Below, piece by piece: positions 24,630 to 32,792 of a DNA stretch of 64,000 nucleotides. Made by a program: the position numbers and the translations under genes. The notes beneath the pieces are model-generated. The model was not told where the DNA came from. It did no database searches and saw nothing but the letters and a program-made list of their open reading frames with translations. How positions within the stretch are numbered: position 1 is the stretch's first letter; every line of letters begins with the position of its first letter. Origin of the DNA: Corynebacterium tapiri (GTDB taxonomy: Bacteria > Actinomycetota > Actinomycetes > Mycobacteriales > Mycobacteriaceae); NCBI RefSeq assembly GCF_006334925.1, contig NZ_VDHJ01000007.1, positions 62,001-126,000 on the forward strand, read 5' to 3'.

Positions 24630-25757
24630 ATGAACTTCCGCCAGCGCCTTAGCGAGCGACTCATCGCCTGGGATAACGCCGGTCTTCGCCGTTACCCACA
24701 CACGTTTTCTTCCGCGCAGGACCCGCACGTCAAAGACGGATTCCTCTTCGCTTCTTCCAACTACCTCTCCCTAAGCACGCACCCGAAACTTGTGGAGGCA
24801 GCCCACCGAGCCCTGGACCGATATGGATGCGGATCAGGCGGTTCCCGCCTCACCACCGGCACCCTCGACCTACACCGCGAACTCGAGGCGGAAATCGCCG
24901 AATGGCTTGGTTACGAGGATTGCGTCCTCTTCAGCTCCGGTTTCATAGCCAATCTCGCGGTGTTGAGCACATTCGGAGATTCGTCAGTGACGATATCATC
25001 TGACGAACGCAACCACGCCAGCCTCATTGATGGATGCCGCCTCGCCCGCGCTGACGTCAAGGTCTACCCACACCGACAGCTCGGCAAGCTACCCCCTCAA
25101 CCTTCTCTCATCGTGACCGATGGAGTGTTTTCCATGGACGGGACTGTCGCCGACGTAGACCACCTGAGTACGGTCCGAGAGAATCACGACGCGATGCTCG
25201 TCGTGGACGATGCCCATGGCATCGGTACGCTTTTCGACGGGCGTGGCTGCTGCGCACCGCTCATCGACAGCGGCCGAGCACCCGACATTCTTATCGGCAC
25301 CGCCAGCAAAGCTCTCGGATCTGAAGGGGCATTTGTGGCGTGCGACCATACCCAGGCAGAAATCTTGCGTAATCAGGGTCGCCCGTACGTTTTCACTACC
25401 TCTAACCCCGCTCCCGTCATTGCGGCGACACTCGCAGCCGTGCGCATCCTAAGATCTGCCGAAGGACAGGAACGAATTACTCGCCTGCACCGCAATGTCG
25501 CACACTTGCGCTCGGGTCTCGACGCACCCACTGGGCAAGCCCCGATCATTCCCATTCACATTGGCAGTGAGCAACGTGCACTATCGGTAGCGAATTACCT
25601 CTCTGACCACGGCTTTATAGCGCCAGCAATTCGATACCCCACCGTTACCAAAGGGAAGGCGATCATTCGCGCAACCGTTATGGCCGATCATTCCGCTGGC
25701 GATATAGACGACTTCATCAGCGCCGTTAAGGACGCTCTACAGAAAAATCCTACATAA
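24630..25757 (+). CDS. bioF: 8-amino-7-oxononanoate synthase
   Basis: BioF joins pimeloyl-ACP (or -CoA) and alanine, the first ring-building step of biotin synthesis. The 375-residue PLP enzyme of the alpha-oxoamine synthase family has the glycine-rich GSGGSRLTTGTLDLH, the cofactor-aspartate in VDDAHGIGTLF and the PLP lysine K227 in GTASKALGSEGAF. C. glutamicum lacks bioF and is a biotin auxotroph; its presence here together with bioA and bioD suggests a fuller pathway. BioB and the pimelate-forming steps are outside the window. A downstream VOC gene follows after 33 bases. Confidence 0.93.
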   Translation: MNFRQRLSERLIAWDNAGLRRYPHTFSSAQDPHVKDGFLFASSNYLSLSTHPKLVEAAHRALDRYGCGSGGSRLTTGTLDLHRELEAEIAEWLGYEDCVLFSSGFIANLAVLSTFGDSSVTISSDERNHASLIDGCRLARADVKVYPHRQLGKLPPQPSLIVTDGVFSMDGTVADVDHLSTVRENHDAMLVVDDAHGIGTLFDGRGCCAPLIDSGRAPDILIGTASKALGSEGAFVACDHTQAEILRNQGRPYVFTTSNPAPVIAATLAAVRILRSAEGQERITRLHRNVAHLRSGLDAPTGQAPIIPIHIGSEQRALSVANYLSDHGFIAPAIRYPTVTKGKAIIRATVMADHSAGDIDDFISAVKDALQKNPT

Positions 25758-25790
25758 TCGAGTGGACATCCCCCCACCGAAAGGACTCCC

Positions 25791-26210
25791 ATGGCCCTCC
25801 ACCCAATTCCCTACATCGACTTCAATGGCCGGACCAAAGAGGCCCTCGAGTTCTACGCCGACATTTTTGGCGGAAGCACGACTATCTCAGTATTTCGCGA
25901 TCTGATGACCGCAGAACAGGTCGGAGAAGACCATCTGGACAAGGTGATGCACGGCGAGCTGACCGTTGACGGCGAGCCAATGCTCTTCGCCTCAGACGGC
26001 CAACCAGGCAAGACACCGACGTACGGTGATGCCATTCAGCTTTCGCTGGTTACTAACTCCGCCCACGCCGAGCGGTACACCACCTATTTCAATGCTCTCG
26101 CCGCTGACGGCGAGGTAGCCATGCCCCTCGAGCGTGCCCCGTGGGGCGCTCATTTCGGAATCGTCAACGACAAGTACGGCCTGTCCTGGTACTTCAACAT
26201 TGAAGACTAG
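25791..26210 (+). CDS. VOC-family (PhnB-like) protein
   Basis: A 139-residue glyoxalase/bleomycin-resistance-fold protein of the PhnB type. It starts with the typical HPIPYIDFNGRTKEALEFYADIFGG and ends with WGAHFGIVNDKYGLSWYFNIE. Proteins of this type form dimers and some bind metals, but the substrate is unknown. The SD AAAGGA precedes the ATG, and a clear terminator follows. Confidence 0.85.
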   Translation: MALHPIPYIDFNGRTKEALEFYADIFGGSTTISVFRDLMTAEQVGEDHLDKVMHGELTVDGEPMLFASDGQPGKTPTYGDAIQLSLVTNSAHAERYTTYFNALAADGEVAMPLERAPWGAHFGIVNDKYGLSWYFNIED

Positions 26211-26223
26211 GGAATTTCGCCCG

Positions 26224-26251
26224 GGGCTGCGGATTATTCCGCAGCCCTTTT
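26224..26251 (+). terminator. Intrinsic terminator after the VOC gene
   Basis: GGGCTGCGG (26224-26232) pairs with CCGCAGCCC (26239-26247) around a six-base loop and is followed by TTTTCT. Confidence 0.9.
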
Positions 26252-26335
26252 CTCATATTGTGATACGCGCGTCTCATGGGCTAGGATACTCGTCTTAACA
26301 GATGAAACAGCTATTCCACTGGAGAAAGGCGCACG

Positions 26336-27712
26336 GTGAGCACTCAGACAGCTACCCAAACCCCGTCAGCATCGCCGACGTTAACCATTAGTTCGCGTGA
26401 TCGCGCGAAGGTGAACTTCGCATCCACTATTGGCACGACGGTTGAGTTTTATGACTTCTATGCGTACGCCACAGCAGCTGTCGCCGTATTCCCCTACCTG
26501 TTCTTTGCCGAGTCCAACTCGCCTACGGTCGCTCTCCTGCAGTCCTTTGCCACCTTCGGCTTGGCCTTCATCGCCCGTCCGCTGGGGTCCGTCGTATTCG
26601 GACACTTCGGCGACCGTGTCGGCCGCAAGGCCACCCTGGTTGGAGCCTTGTTAACGATGGGAATTGCCACCTTCATCATCGGCATCCTGCCTACGTACGA
26701 CCAGGTCGGAATCATCGCTCCGGCTCTGCTCGCTCTCATGCGCTTCTGCCAAGGCCTCGGACTGGGCGGTGAATGGTCGGGCGCGGCGCTGCTGTCTAGC
26801 GAGTATGCCGCCCCCGGCAAGCGCGCACGCGCGGCCATGTGGCCACAGCTGGGCGCGCCATTCGGCTTCTTCTTAGCTAACGGCTTGTTCCTCATCCTCG
26901 TCGCCACGCTCGGCTACGAGCTGGGTGACACCACCGGCGCCTTCATGACGTGGGGCTGGCGCATCCCCTTCCTGCTCTCCGCACTGATGGTGGCCATCGG
27001 ACTGTATGTGCGATTCCAGCTGGAAGAGACCCCGGTATTCCAGCAGGCCCTAAATCAGGGCGAGAAGGTGAAGTCTCCGGTCTCGCAGGTATTTAAATCT
27101 GCGCTGCGCCCACTGGTAGTAGGAACCTTGGTCATGGTGGGAACCTATACCCTCTTCTACCTGGTCACCACCTGGATCCTTTCCTTTGGTATTGCGGATG
27201 CGTCCGCCGGCCTGGGCCTGGGTATCCCCTACATCAAGTTCCTCGAGATCCAGCTCGTCTCCATCGTCGCCTTCATGGTGGGCATCCCCATTGCAGCCTG
27301 GTTGGCAGACACGGTGGGTCGTCGCCCCACCCTCATCGGCACTTTTTCCGCAATCTGTGTTTACGCCTTCACCTTCAAGTTCTTCCTGGATCCAGCCCAG
27401 GCGACCCTACCTGGAGTATTGACGTTCCTGACTATTGGCATGTTGCTGATGGGAATGAACTTTGGGCCGATGGCTGCTGTTTTGCCGGAGCTGTTCCCCA
27501 CTAATGTCCGTTACACCGGATCTGGAATCTCCTACAATGTGGCGTCGATCCTGGGCGCGGCCGTTGCCCCATTCATTGCCACAGCTTTGGCTCACAGCTA
27601 CGGCGTGCAGGCCGTGGGGTGGTACCTGGCGACGGTGTCCATCCTGTCCTTGGCGTCGATCCTGTTCACCAGGGAGTCCAAGAACACGGACATGAACAGC
27701 ATTACCGGCTAA
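26336..27712 (+). CDS. MFS transporter of the metabolite:H+ symporter (MHS) type
   Basis: The 458-residue transporter has twelve predicted membrane helices and the MHS marks: IGTTVEFYDFYAYATAAVAV at the first helix, the loop GHFGDRVGRKATL between helices 2 and 3, and RFCQGLGLGGEWSGA in helix 4. MHS members (ShiA, ProP, KgtP) import organic acids, shikimate or compatible solutes with protons; the solute here is not decidable. The start is a GTG with the SD GGAGAAAGG. It ends convergently, four bases past the stop codon start of the CFA-like gene. Confidence 0.88.
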   Translation: MSTQTATQTPSASPTLTISSRDRAKVNFASTIGTTVEFYDFYAYATAAVAVFPYLFFAESNSPTVALLQSFATFGLAFIARPLGSVVFGHFGDRVGRKATLVGALLTMGIATFIIGILPTYDQVGIIAPALLALMRFCQGLGLGGEWSGAALLSSEYAAPGKRARAAMWPQLGAPFGFFLANGLFLILVATLGYELGDTTGAFMTWGWRIPFLLSALMVAIGLYVRFQLEETPVFQQALNQGEKVKSPVSQVFKSALRPLVVGTLVMVGTYTLFYLVTTWILSFGIADASAGLGLGIPYIKFLEIQLVSIVAFMVGIPIAAWLADTVGRRPTLIGTFSAICVYAFTFKFFLDPAQATLPGVLTFLTIGMLLMGMNFGPMAAVLPELFPTNVRYTGSGISYNVASILGAAVAPFIATALAHSYGVQAVGWYLATVSILSLASILFTRESKNTDMNSITG

Positions 27713-29004
27713 CGCCGACCGCCTCGATTGCGGTGCGTGAGGGTTAGCTGCACGCAATCGAGCATTCCCAATTCCATGAGAGCTTCCCGTAGCGCGAGCT
27801 GATAATCAAAGAGTCGACGATAGACCGCGTCGAATCCCTCGGCGGCGGCCTCGCGCTCATGCGCTTGCAATAGTTCACGTTGCAGGCGCAGACTCAGCTG
27901 CGCATGGGAACCAAAGTGGGTCTGACCAATAATCCTCAATCCGGTGTATTTATCCACCAGCCGGTGTAGATCTTCTACTCTCGAGTACTCCAGACCTGGC
28001 CACAGGTAGTGATTGGCTACCCGTAGCGCGTCGCGCGCCGTCGAGGAAAGTGTGTCTGTAGCGACCATCGTTTGCAGGCCGGCTCGACCCCCCACGTCCA
28101 GCATCCGATCGATGCTGCGAACGTAAGCCCGCCGCTGGGACGGCGCGAGAGTTTCGAGGCGTTCGACACCCACCACGGCGTCGTAATGCTCGCGCCAGTC
28201 ACGCGCGCCGGAGTACAGGGAATCGCGCACCGCCGTTCGGACAGAGTCCGACACTCCTGCCAGAGTTAGTCGCTCCTTAACGGCACTCGCGAAGTCGATA
28301 TCACCAGTGAGGCAGTCCACGCTGGCCCTTCGCAAGGCTGCGCGGATAGCCACACCCCCACCAGAGGACGGAAACTCCAGCAGATGGGTGCCGCGGGTAA
28401 CGCGAGCTGCGTCGAGAAGCACATCCATCGCCCGTTGTTGACCATCGCCTAAGTCGGCTCGTTCCACTTTGGTTGGCTGGGCGTAGGTGGTGACGTCCAC
28501 GAAATGGTGCGCTGGTTCGCTCCCCCGGCCAGCCCTGTCGACGTAGCTGGGAACCTGCTTGCGTACGGTCGTGGGCACTGCGGAAGAGAACACCGCCATA
28601 CAGGCGTTCGTGCCGTCTCCGGAGTAGAGGCTCGTGAGTTCCACGGGCAGCTCCCCCACACCCGTTTCTGCCCGTTTGTGTCTGAAAATGTGACGTGGGC
28701 GAAACTTTGCGCGGATCAACTTTTCCAACACATCGACAAGGTCGTCCGCATGCCATTCGCCCGCCATGTAGGACTCCGCCAGACCGGTCCAGCCGGCCAG
28801 CGCCAAGCGCAAAAACAACTCCGGATGCTTGACCTCCAGATCAGCGCCTCGCTGGGGATCCAACTCAATTCCAGCCTTTTCGCAGGTCAAGGCGAAATAG
28901 GCCTCAGCGGCGCGGGCCCGAGCGGCCCCGAAAGCTACCGAGGGAACTTCTGCGACAGCCGGCCACTGCACCGCGTCGATAAGCTCAAGATGATCCTTGG
29001 TCAC
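27709..29004 (-). CDS. Cyclopropane-fatty-acid-synthase-like protein with degenerate SAM site
   Basis: The 431-residue protein aligns by eye with CFA/mycolic-acid cyclopropane synthases: an N-terminal domain with YMAGEWHADDLVDVLEKLI, then a Rossmann-like domain (from about 200) and the end GFDAVYRRLFDYQLALREA with LGMLDCVQL. Motif I, normally LEIGxGWG, reads LLEFPSSGGG. The family stretches HYDVGNDFY and YAETLRRW are also not recognisable. It therefore probably lacks methyltransferase or cyclopropane activity, or uses an altered site. The GTG start follows a TAGGGT hexamer by six bases. The stop overlaps the MHS gene end by four bases. Confidence 0.75.
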   Translation of the reverse strand: MTKDHLELIDAVQWPAVAEVPSVAFGAARARAAEAYFALTCEKAGIELDPQRGADLEVKHPELFLRLALAGWTGLAESYMAGEWHADDLVDVLEKLIRAKFRPRHIFRHKRAETGVGELPVELTSLYSGDGTNACMAVFSSAVPTTVRKQVPSYVDRAGRGSEPAHHFVDVTTYAQPTKVERADLGDGQQRAMDVLLDAARVTRGTHLLEFPSSGGGVAIRAALRRASVDCLTGDIDFASAVKERLTLAGVSDSVRTAVRDSLYSGARDWREHYDAVVGVERLETLAPSQRRAYVRSIDRMLDVGGRAGLQTMVATDTLSSTARDALRVANHYLWPGLEYSRVEDLHRLVDKYTGLRIIGQTHFGSHAQLSLRLQRELLQAHEREAAAEGFDAVYRRLFDYQLALREALMELGMLDCVQLTLTHRNRGGRR

Positions 29005-29010
29005 CCAGCA

Positions 29011-29016
29011 ACCCTA
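29011..29016 (-). promoter_or_regulatory. -10 hexamer TAGGGT of the CFA-like gene
   Basis: On the minus strand TAGGGT ends six bases before the GTG at 29004. No SD is present. Confidence 0.4.
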
Positions 29017-29060
29017 ACGCTCCCGGGCGCTGTTGCCTCGATGCCCACGCCGGCAAGATC

Positions 29061-29088
29061 TGACCATAATCCAATCGACGTCTATAGT
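29061..29088 (+). promoter_or_regulatory. Promoter of ndh (-35 TGACCA, -10 TATAGT)
   Basis: TGACCA (29061-29066) and TATAGT (29083-29088) are 16 bases apart. They would give a leader of about 43 bases that contains the ndh SD. Confidence 0.5.
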
Positions 29089-29137
29089 GGCGAAGTAACT
29101 TATGACTTCCCATTTGTTAGATAAGGACTGTTCGCGC

Positions 29138-30478
29138 ATGAGCAACAACAGCTTCCGTCCCGAGGGCGGACGCCACCACGTAGTCATTATTGGTTCCGGA
29201 TTCGGCGGCCTCTTCGCTGCCAAGAAGTTTGCGGGCTCCAACGTCGACGTGACGTTGATCGACCGCACCAACCACCACCTTTTCCAGCCTCTGCTGTACC
29301 AGGTGGCCACGGGCATTCTGTCCACCGGTGAGATCGCTCCGCAGACCCGCCAGATCCTGCGCAAGCAGGACAACGTGGACGTGATTAAGGGCGACGTCAC
29401 CAACATCGACATTAAGGAGCAGACCGTCACTGCTTCCCTGGGTGAGTACGAGCGCACCTACAGCTACGACTCCCTTATTGTCGCTGCCGGTGCTGGCCAG
29501 TCCTACTTTGGCAACGACCACTTTGCCGAGTTTGCACCTGGCATGAAGAGCCTGGACGACGCTCTCGAGATTCGCGCCCGCGTGATCGGCGCCTTCGAGC
29601 GCGCTGAGCTTACCGACGATCCCGCCGAGCGTGAGCGCCTTTTGACCTTCGTGGTCGTGGGTGCTGGCCCGACCGGTGTGGAGCTGGCCGGACAGCTCGC
29701 CGAGATGTCCTCGCGCACCCTGAAGGACGAATACTCCAACTTCAACCCGTCCTCCGCAAAGATCGTGCTCATGGATGGCGCACCGCAGGTTCTGCCACCG
29801 TTTGGCAAGCGCCTGGGTCGCGTTACCCAGCGCCAGCTCGAGCGCCTGGGCGTGACCGTCAAGCTCAACGCCATGGTCACCGACGTCACCGAGGACACGG
29901 TCACCTACAAGAACATGAAGGACGACTCCGTCCACACCATCAGCTCCAAGACCAAGATCTGGTCTGCCGGTGTTGCCGCCTCCCCGCTGGGCAAGATGAT
30001 CGCTGACCAGGCCGGTGTGGAAACCGACCGCGCTGGCAAGGTCTCGGTCAACAACGACCTGACGGTTGGCGAGTACCGCAACGTCTTCGTGGTGGGCGAC
30101 ATGATGAGCCTCAACCGCTTGCCGGGCGTGGCGCAGACCGCCATCCAGACCGGTGAGTACGCCGCAGAGCAGATCATCGCCGGTGTGGAAGAGGAGCGTG
30201 CTCCGGAGCAGCGCGAGGACTTCGAGTACTTCGATAAGGGCTCCATGGCCATCATTTCCCGCTTCTCCGCCGTGGTGAAGCTGGGCAAGGTCGAATTCAC
30301 CGGATTCATCGGCTGGGTCATGTGGCTAGCCGTCCACGTGATGTTCCTGGTTGGCTTCCGCAACCGTTTCGTCTCGGCCGTGAACTGGGGCCTGAACGTG
30401 CTTTCTCGTGACCGCATCAACCTGGCGACCACGCGCCGCCAGCTCAACGAGAAGCTGCCGAAGGACTCTGCTAAGTAG
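29138..30478 (+). CDS. ndh: Type II NADH dehydrogenase
   Basis: The 446-residue flavoprotein passes electrons from NADH to menaquinone without pumping protons; corynebacteria depend on it because they lack complex I. The FAD motif IGSGFGGLFAAKK starts at residue 18 and the NADH motif VVVGAGPTGVELAG follows about 150 residues later; VFVVGDMMSL closes the FAD site. A C-terminal hydrophobic stretch (GWVMWLAVHVMFLVGF) anchors it to the membrane. The ATG at 29138 has the SD ATAAGGA; the ATG at 29102 is the alternative. Confidence 0.95.
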   Translation: MSNNSFRPEGGRHHVVIIGSGFGGLFAAKKFAGSNVDVTLIDRTNHHLFQPLLYQVATGILSTGEIAPQTRQILRKQDNVDVIKGDVTNIDIKEQTVTASLGEYERTYSYDSLIVAAGAGQSYFGNDHFAEFAPGMKSLDDALEIRARVIGAFERAELTDDPAERERLLTFVVVGAGPTGVELAGQLAEMSSRTLKDEYSNFNPSSAKIVLMDGAPQVLPPFGKRLGRVTQRQLERLGVTVKLNAMVTDVTEDTVTYKNMKDDSVHTISSKTKIWSAGVAASPLGKMIADQAGVETDRAGKVSVNNDLTVGEYRNVFVVGDMMSLNRLPGVAQTAIQTGEYAAEQIIAGVEEERAPEQREDFEYFDKGSMAIISRFSAVVKLGKVEFTGFIGWVMWLAVHVMFLVGFRNRFVSAVNWGLNVLSRDRINLATTRRQLNEKLPKDSAK

Positions 30479-30529
30479 AAACCGGCTCTGCCCCGCTATC
30501 CAACTAGACAGAGGCGGGGCGAAAGAAAC

Positions 30530-30575
30530 GCGGGTGTTGGCCTCCTCCCTGTGGGAGGACCAGCACCCGCTTTTT
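30530..30575. terminator. Bidirectional terminator between ndh and a methyltransferase gene
   Basis: A long hairpin with arms GCGGGTG...TGG...CCTCC and the matching right arm ending in CACCCGC, followed by TTTTT at 30571-30575. It is shared by the two convergent genes. Confidence 0.88.
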
Positions 30576-31155
30576 ACTTGCGCAGGAAGGCGACCAGGAA
30601 GGTCGAGTCCTGAGTGAACGGCTTGAGGTCCCAGGACTCAAAGGTGTTCTCCACCGTAAAGCCGGCCTCCCGCGCCATCTGCAAGAATTGCTCAAACTCG
30701 AGTCCGCGGCCGGCACCGAAGCCCACGATCCAGCGCCCACCCGCGTGCAGGGCCGCGTGGACGTGACCCAGGGCTAGCGGAATATCATCGACTGGGATAA
30801 AACCGACGACGTTGCCTGCTGAGACTGCCAGGTCATAGGGACCATCCGGGATCGCGTCTCGGCACAGGTCTCCGACGACGAAGCGAGCGCGCGGAAAGTC
30901 GTCTCGGGCATAACCGATGAGCACCGGGTCCACATCGGTGCCCACCACGTTGTGGCCTTGCTCGGACAAGTACCCGGCCACTCGTCCGGTTCCGCACCCG
31001 GCATCGAGGATGGTGGAATTGCGCTCGGCAAGAGCGTCGATAAGCCGCGCTTCCCCGTGGATATCGTGGCCCTGTTCCTGGAGACGGCGCCATCGCTGTG
31101 CGTAATTCTCGGAATGCTGCGGGTTACGGGCGATAAGTTCTTTCCAGGTCGGCAT
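30574..31155 (-). CDS. Class I SAM-dependent methyltransferase
   Basis: A 193-residue methyltransferase of unknown target. Motif I is LDAGCGTGRVAGYL near residues 50-63, the acidic residue that binds the ribose is in VVGTDVDP, and FVVGDLC follows. There is no additional domain, so a small-molecule substrate is possible. The ATG at 31155 follows a TATACT hexamer by seven bases, indicating a leaderless transcript. Confidence 0.85.
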   Translation of the reverse strand: MPTWKELIARNPQHSENYAQRWRRLQEQGHDIHGEARLIDALAERNSTILDAGCGTGRVAGYLSEQGHNVVGTDVDPVLIGYARDDFPRARFVVGDLCRDAIPDGPYDLAVSAGNVVGFIPVDDIPLALGHVHAALHAGGRWIVGFGAGRGLEFEQFLQMAREAGFTVENTFESWDLKPFTQDSTFLVAFLRK

Positions 31156-31162
31156 AGGACAT

Positions 31163-31168
31163 AGTATA
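31163..31168 (-). promoter_or_regulatory. -10 hexamer TATACT of the methyltransferase gene
   Basis: Near-consensus TATACT on the minus strand ends seven bases before the ATG at 31155, so transcription probably starts at the start codon. Confidence 0.5.
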
Positions 31169-31214
31169 AGACCGCTGTGAACTCGCTCAGCCTTAGATCG
31201 TGAGGAAATCCCCT

Positions 31215-32255
31215 ATGGCATCGCACTCCCCTGGCCGCACCTCTCGGCTAAGTGTTCCCGTGGAAGGCTGCATCGAGCATTGCCGCATTATCCACAACGG
31301 CGAGCGCTTGCCGGGTGAGTACCACGTCAGCTCCGCGGTCCAAGAAGTGCGGGGGCGGTCCGGCGCCTACGTCTGGCTTGCGCTCAACCAGCCCTCTGAG
31401 GAGCAAATGACCCGTGTGGCGGAGCACTTCAATATCCACGAGCTCATTGTTGAGGACGCCGTGGCCGCCCATCAGCGCCCGAAGGTAGAGCGCTACGACG
31501 ACCAGCTTTTCATCGTGGTGCGTTCCGTGCTTTTCCGGGACGACGAAGAAGTGACCAACACACGCGACGTGATCAGCACCGGCGAGGTGCAGATGCTGCT
31601 TGGCCCGGACTTCATCATTACGGTTCGCCACAACGCCCGCCTGCCTCAGCTATTCGCGGACATTGACAGTGATCCTGAGCACTACAGTGCCGGCCCCTCG
31701 GCCATCGCATATCGCGTGTCTGACTTCCTCGTGGACCAGTACGTCCGCATCGCCGGCTTGCTCGGCAACGAGGTCGATGAACTCGAGGAGGAGGTATTTA
31801 CTCCTGGTTCAGATTTCAGCATCGACAAGATCTACCTGTTCAAGCGAGAGATCCTGGAAATGCGCCACGCTACTGACCCGCTCGCTGGGGCCCTGAACTC
31901 GTTGATCAAGGACCACAAGGACCTGATTCCCAAGAAGATCCGGTCGTACTTCCGCGACGTGCTCGATCACGAGGCTGTGGTCAAGGATCACATCGATGGA
32001 TACGACCAGCGCCTAACGTCGCTTCTCGACGCCTCAGTGGCCAAGGTGACGCTCCAACAGAATCAGGACATGCGCGCGATCTCAGCATTCGTTGGTCTGG
32101 CAGCCGTGCCCACCCTCATCGCCGGAATTTACGGCATGAACTTTGACAACATGCCCGAGCTGCAGCTCCGCTTTGGCTACTATTTCGCCTTGGCAATGAT
32201 GTTTTCGATCATGGGGGCGCTCTTCTGGTGGTTCCGCAAGAACCACTGGTTGTAG
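31215..32255 (+). CDS. corA: CorA-family divalent-cation transporter
   Basis: CorA forms a pentameric Mg2+ (or Co2+) channel. The 346-residue protein has a long cytosolic N-terminal domain, a long stalk helix and two C-terminal membrane helices. The selectivity motif GMN is at 307-309 in YGMNFDNMPEL. The ATG at 31215 was preferred to the GTG at 31200, because that GTG overlaps the likely SD GAGGAA. Confidence 0.92.
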   Translation: MASHSPGRTSRLSVPVEGCIEHCRIIHNGERLPGEYHVSSAVQEVRGRSGAYVWLALNQPSEEQMTRVAEHFNIHELIVEDAVAAHQRPKVERYDDQLFIVVRSVLFRDDEEVTNTRDVISTGEVQMLLGPDFIITVRHNARLPQLFADIDSDPEHYSAGPSAIAYRVSDFLVDQYVRIAGLLGNEVDELEEEVFTPGSDFSIDKIYLFKREILEMRHATDPLAGALNSLIKDHKDLIPKKIRSYFRDVLDHEAVVKDHIDGYDQRLTSLLDASVAKVTLQQNQDMRAISAFVGLAAVPTLIAGIYGMNFDNMPELQLRFGYYFALAMMFSIMGALFWWFRKNHWL

Positions 32256-32259
32256 ATGG

Positions 32260-32703
32260 CTACTTGCTGTTGACCGCCAGAGTGCGCAGGGTCGTCACTG
32301 CAACGACACGGCCATTCTGGGTGCACTCAATCCTCCAGAGCTGGGTACGCCGGCCCACGTGGATCGGTGTGGCTTCTGCCTCGATGTCCCCCGAGCTCAC
32401 CGCTGCGAGAAAGTCAGTGGAGTTGTTCGCGCCCACGACCGGCTCCCCCAGCGTTACTACGGATGCCAGCGAGCCCACCGACTCCGCCATGCTGGCGTAC
32501 ACCCCACCGTGGACGAGCCCAGCCGGCTGCAGGTGTGAATCGTCAACGCTTAATCGTGCTCGCACGCAGCGCGGAGCAATATGGCAGTACCGCAGGTGAA
32601 TCGTCTGATCCAGTCCCCCGTTGTGAGCATTGAGCGTCTCCAGCTGCTCGGGCGTGAGAGGTTGCGTGAGCGGGAGGTTGCCGAGGGCGTCGAGAAGCGT
32701 CAT
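32260..32703 (-). CDS. PaaI-type hotdog-fold thioesterase
   Basis: A 147-residue acyl-CoA thioesterase of the PaaI/YbgC superfamily. Typical are the active-site helix region LQPAGLVHGGVYASMAESVGS and GANNSTDFLAAVSSGDIEAEA near the middle. The acyl substrate is not known. Its stop codon is five bases past the corA stop, so the genes converge without a visible terminator. Confidence 0.85.
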   Translation of the reverse strand: MTLLDALGNLPLTQPLTPEQLETLNAHNGGLDQTIHLRYCHIAPRCVRARLSVDDSHLQPAGLVHGGVYASMAESVGSLASVVTLGEPVVGANNSTDFLAAVSSGDIEAEATPIHVGRRTQLWRIECTQNGRVVAVTTLRTLAVNSK

Positions 32704-32711
32704 GACCGCTG

Positions 32712-32717
32712 ATCCTA
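32712..32717 (-). promoter_or_regulatory. -10 hexamer TAGGAT of the thioesterase gene
   Basis: On the minus strand TAGGAT ends eight bases before the ATG at 32703, without an SD. Confidence 0.4.
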
Positions 32718-32779
32718 GCCGAACAAAAATTGGTGTTATCTTTTTTGCGTTTCGTCTTTATTCCGGCGCCGCACCACCG

Positions 32780-32785
32780 TAGACT
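32780..32785 (+). promoter_or_regulatory. -10 hexamer TAGACT of gnd
   Basis: TAGACT ends seven bases before the ATG at 32793 and decides that start, since no SD precedes it. Confidence 0.5.
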
Positions 32786-32792
32786 GGCAGCT

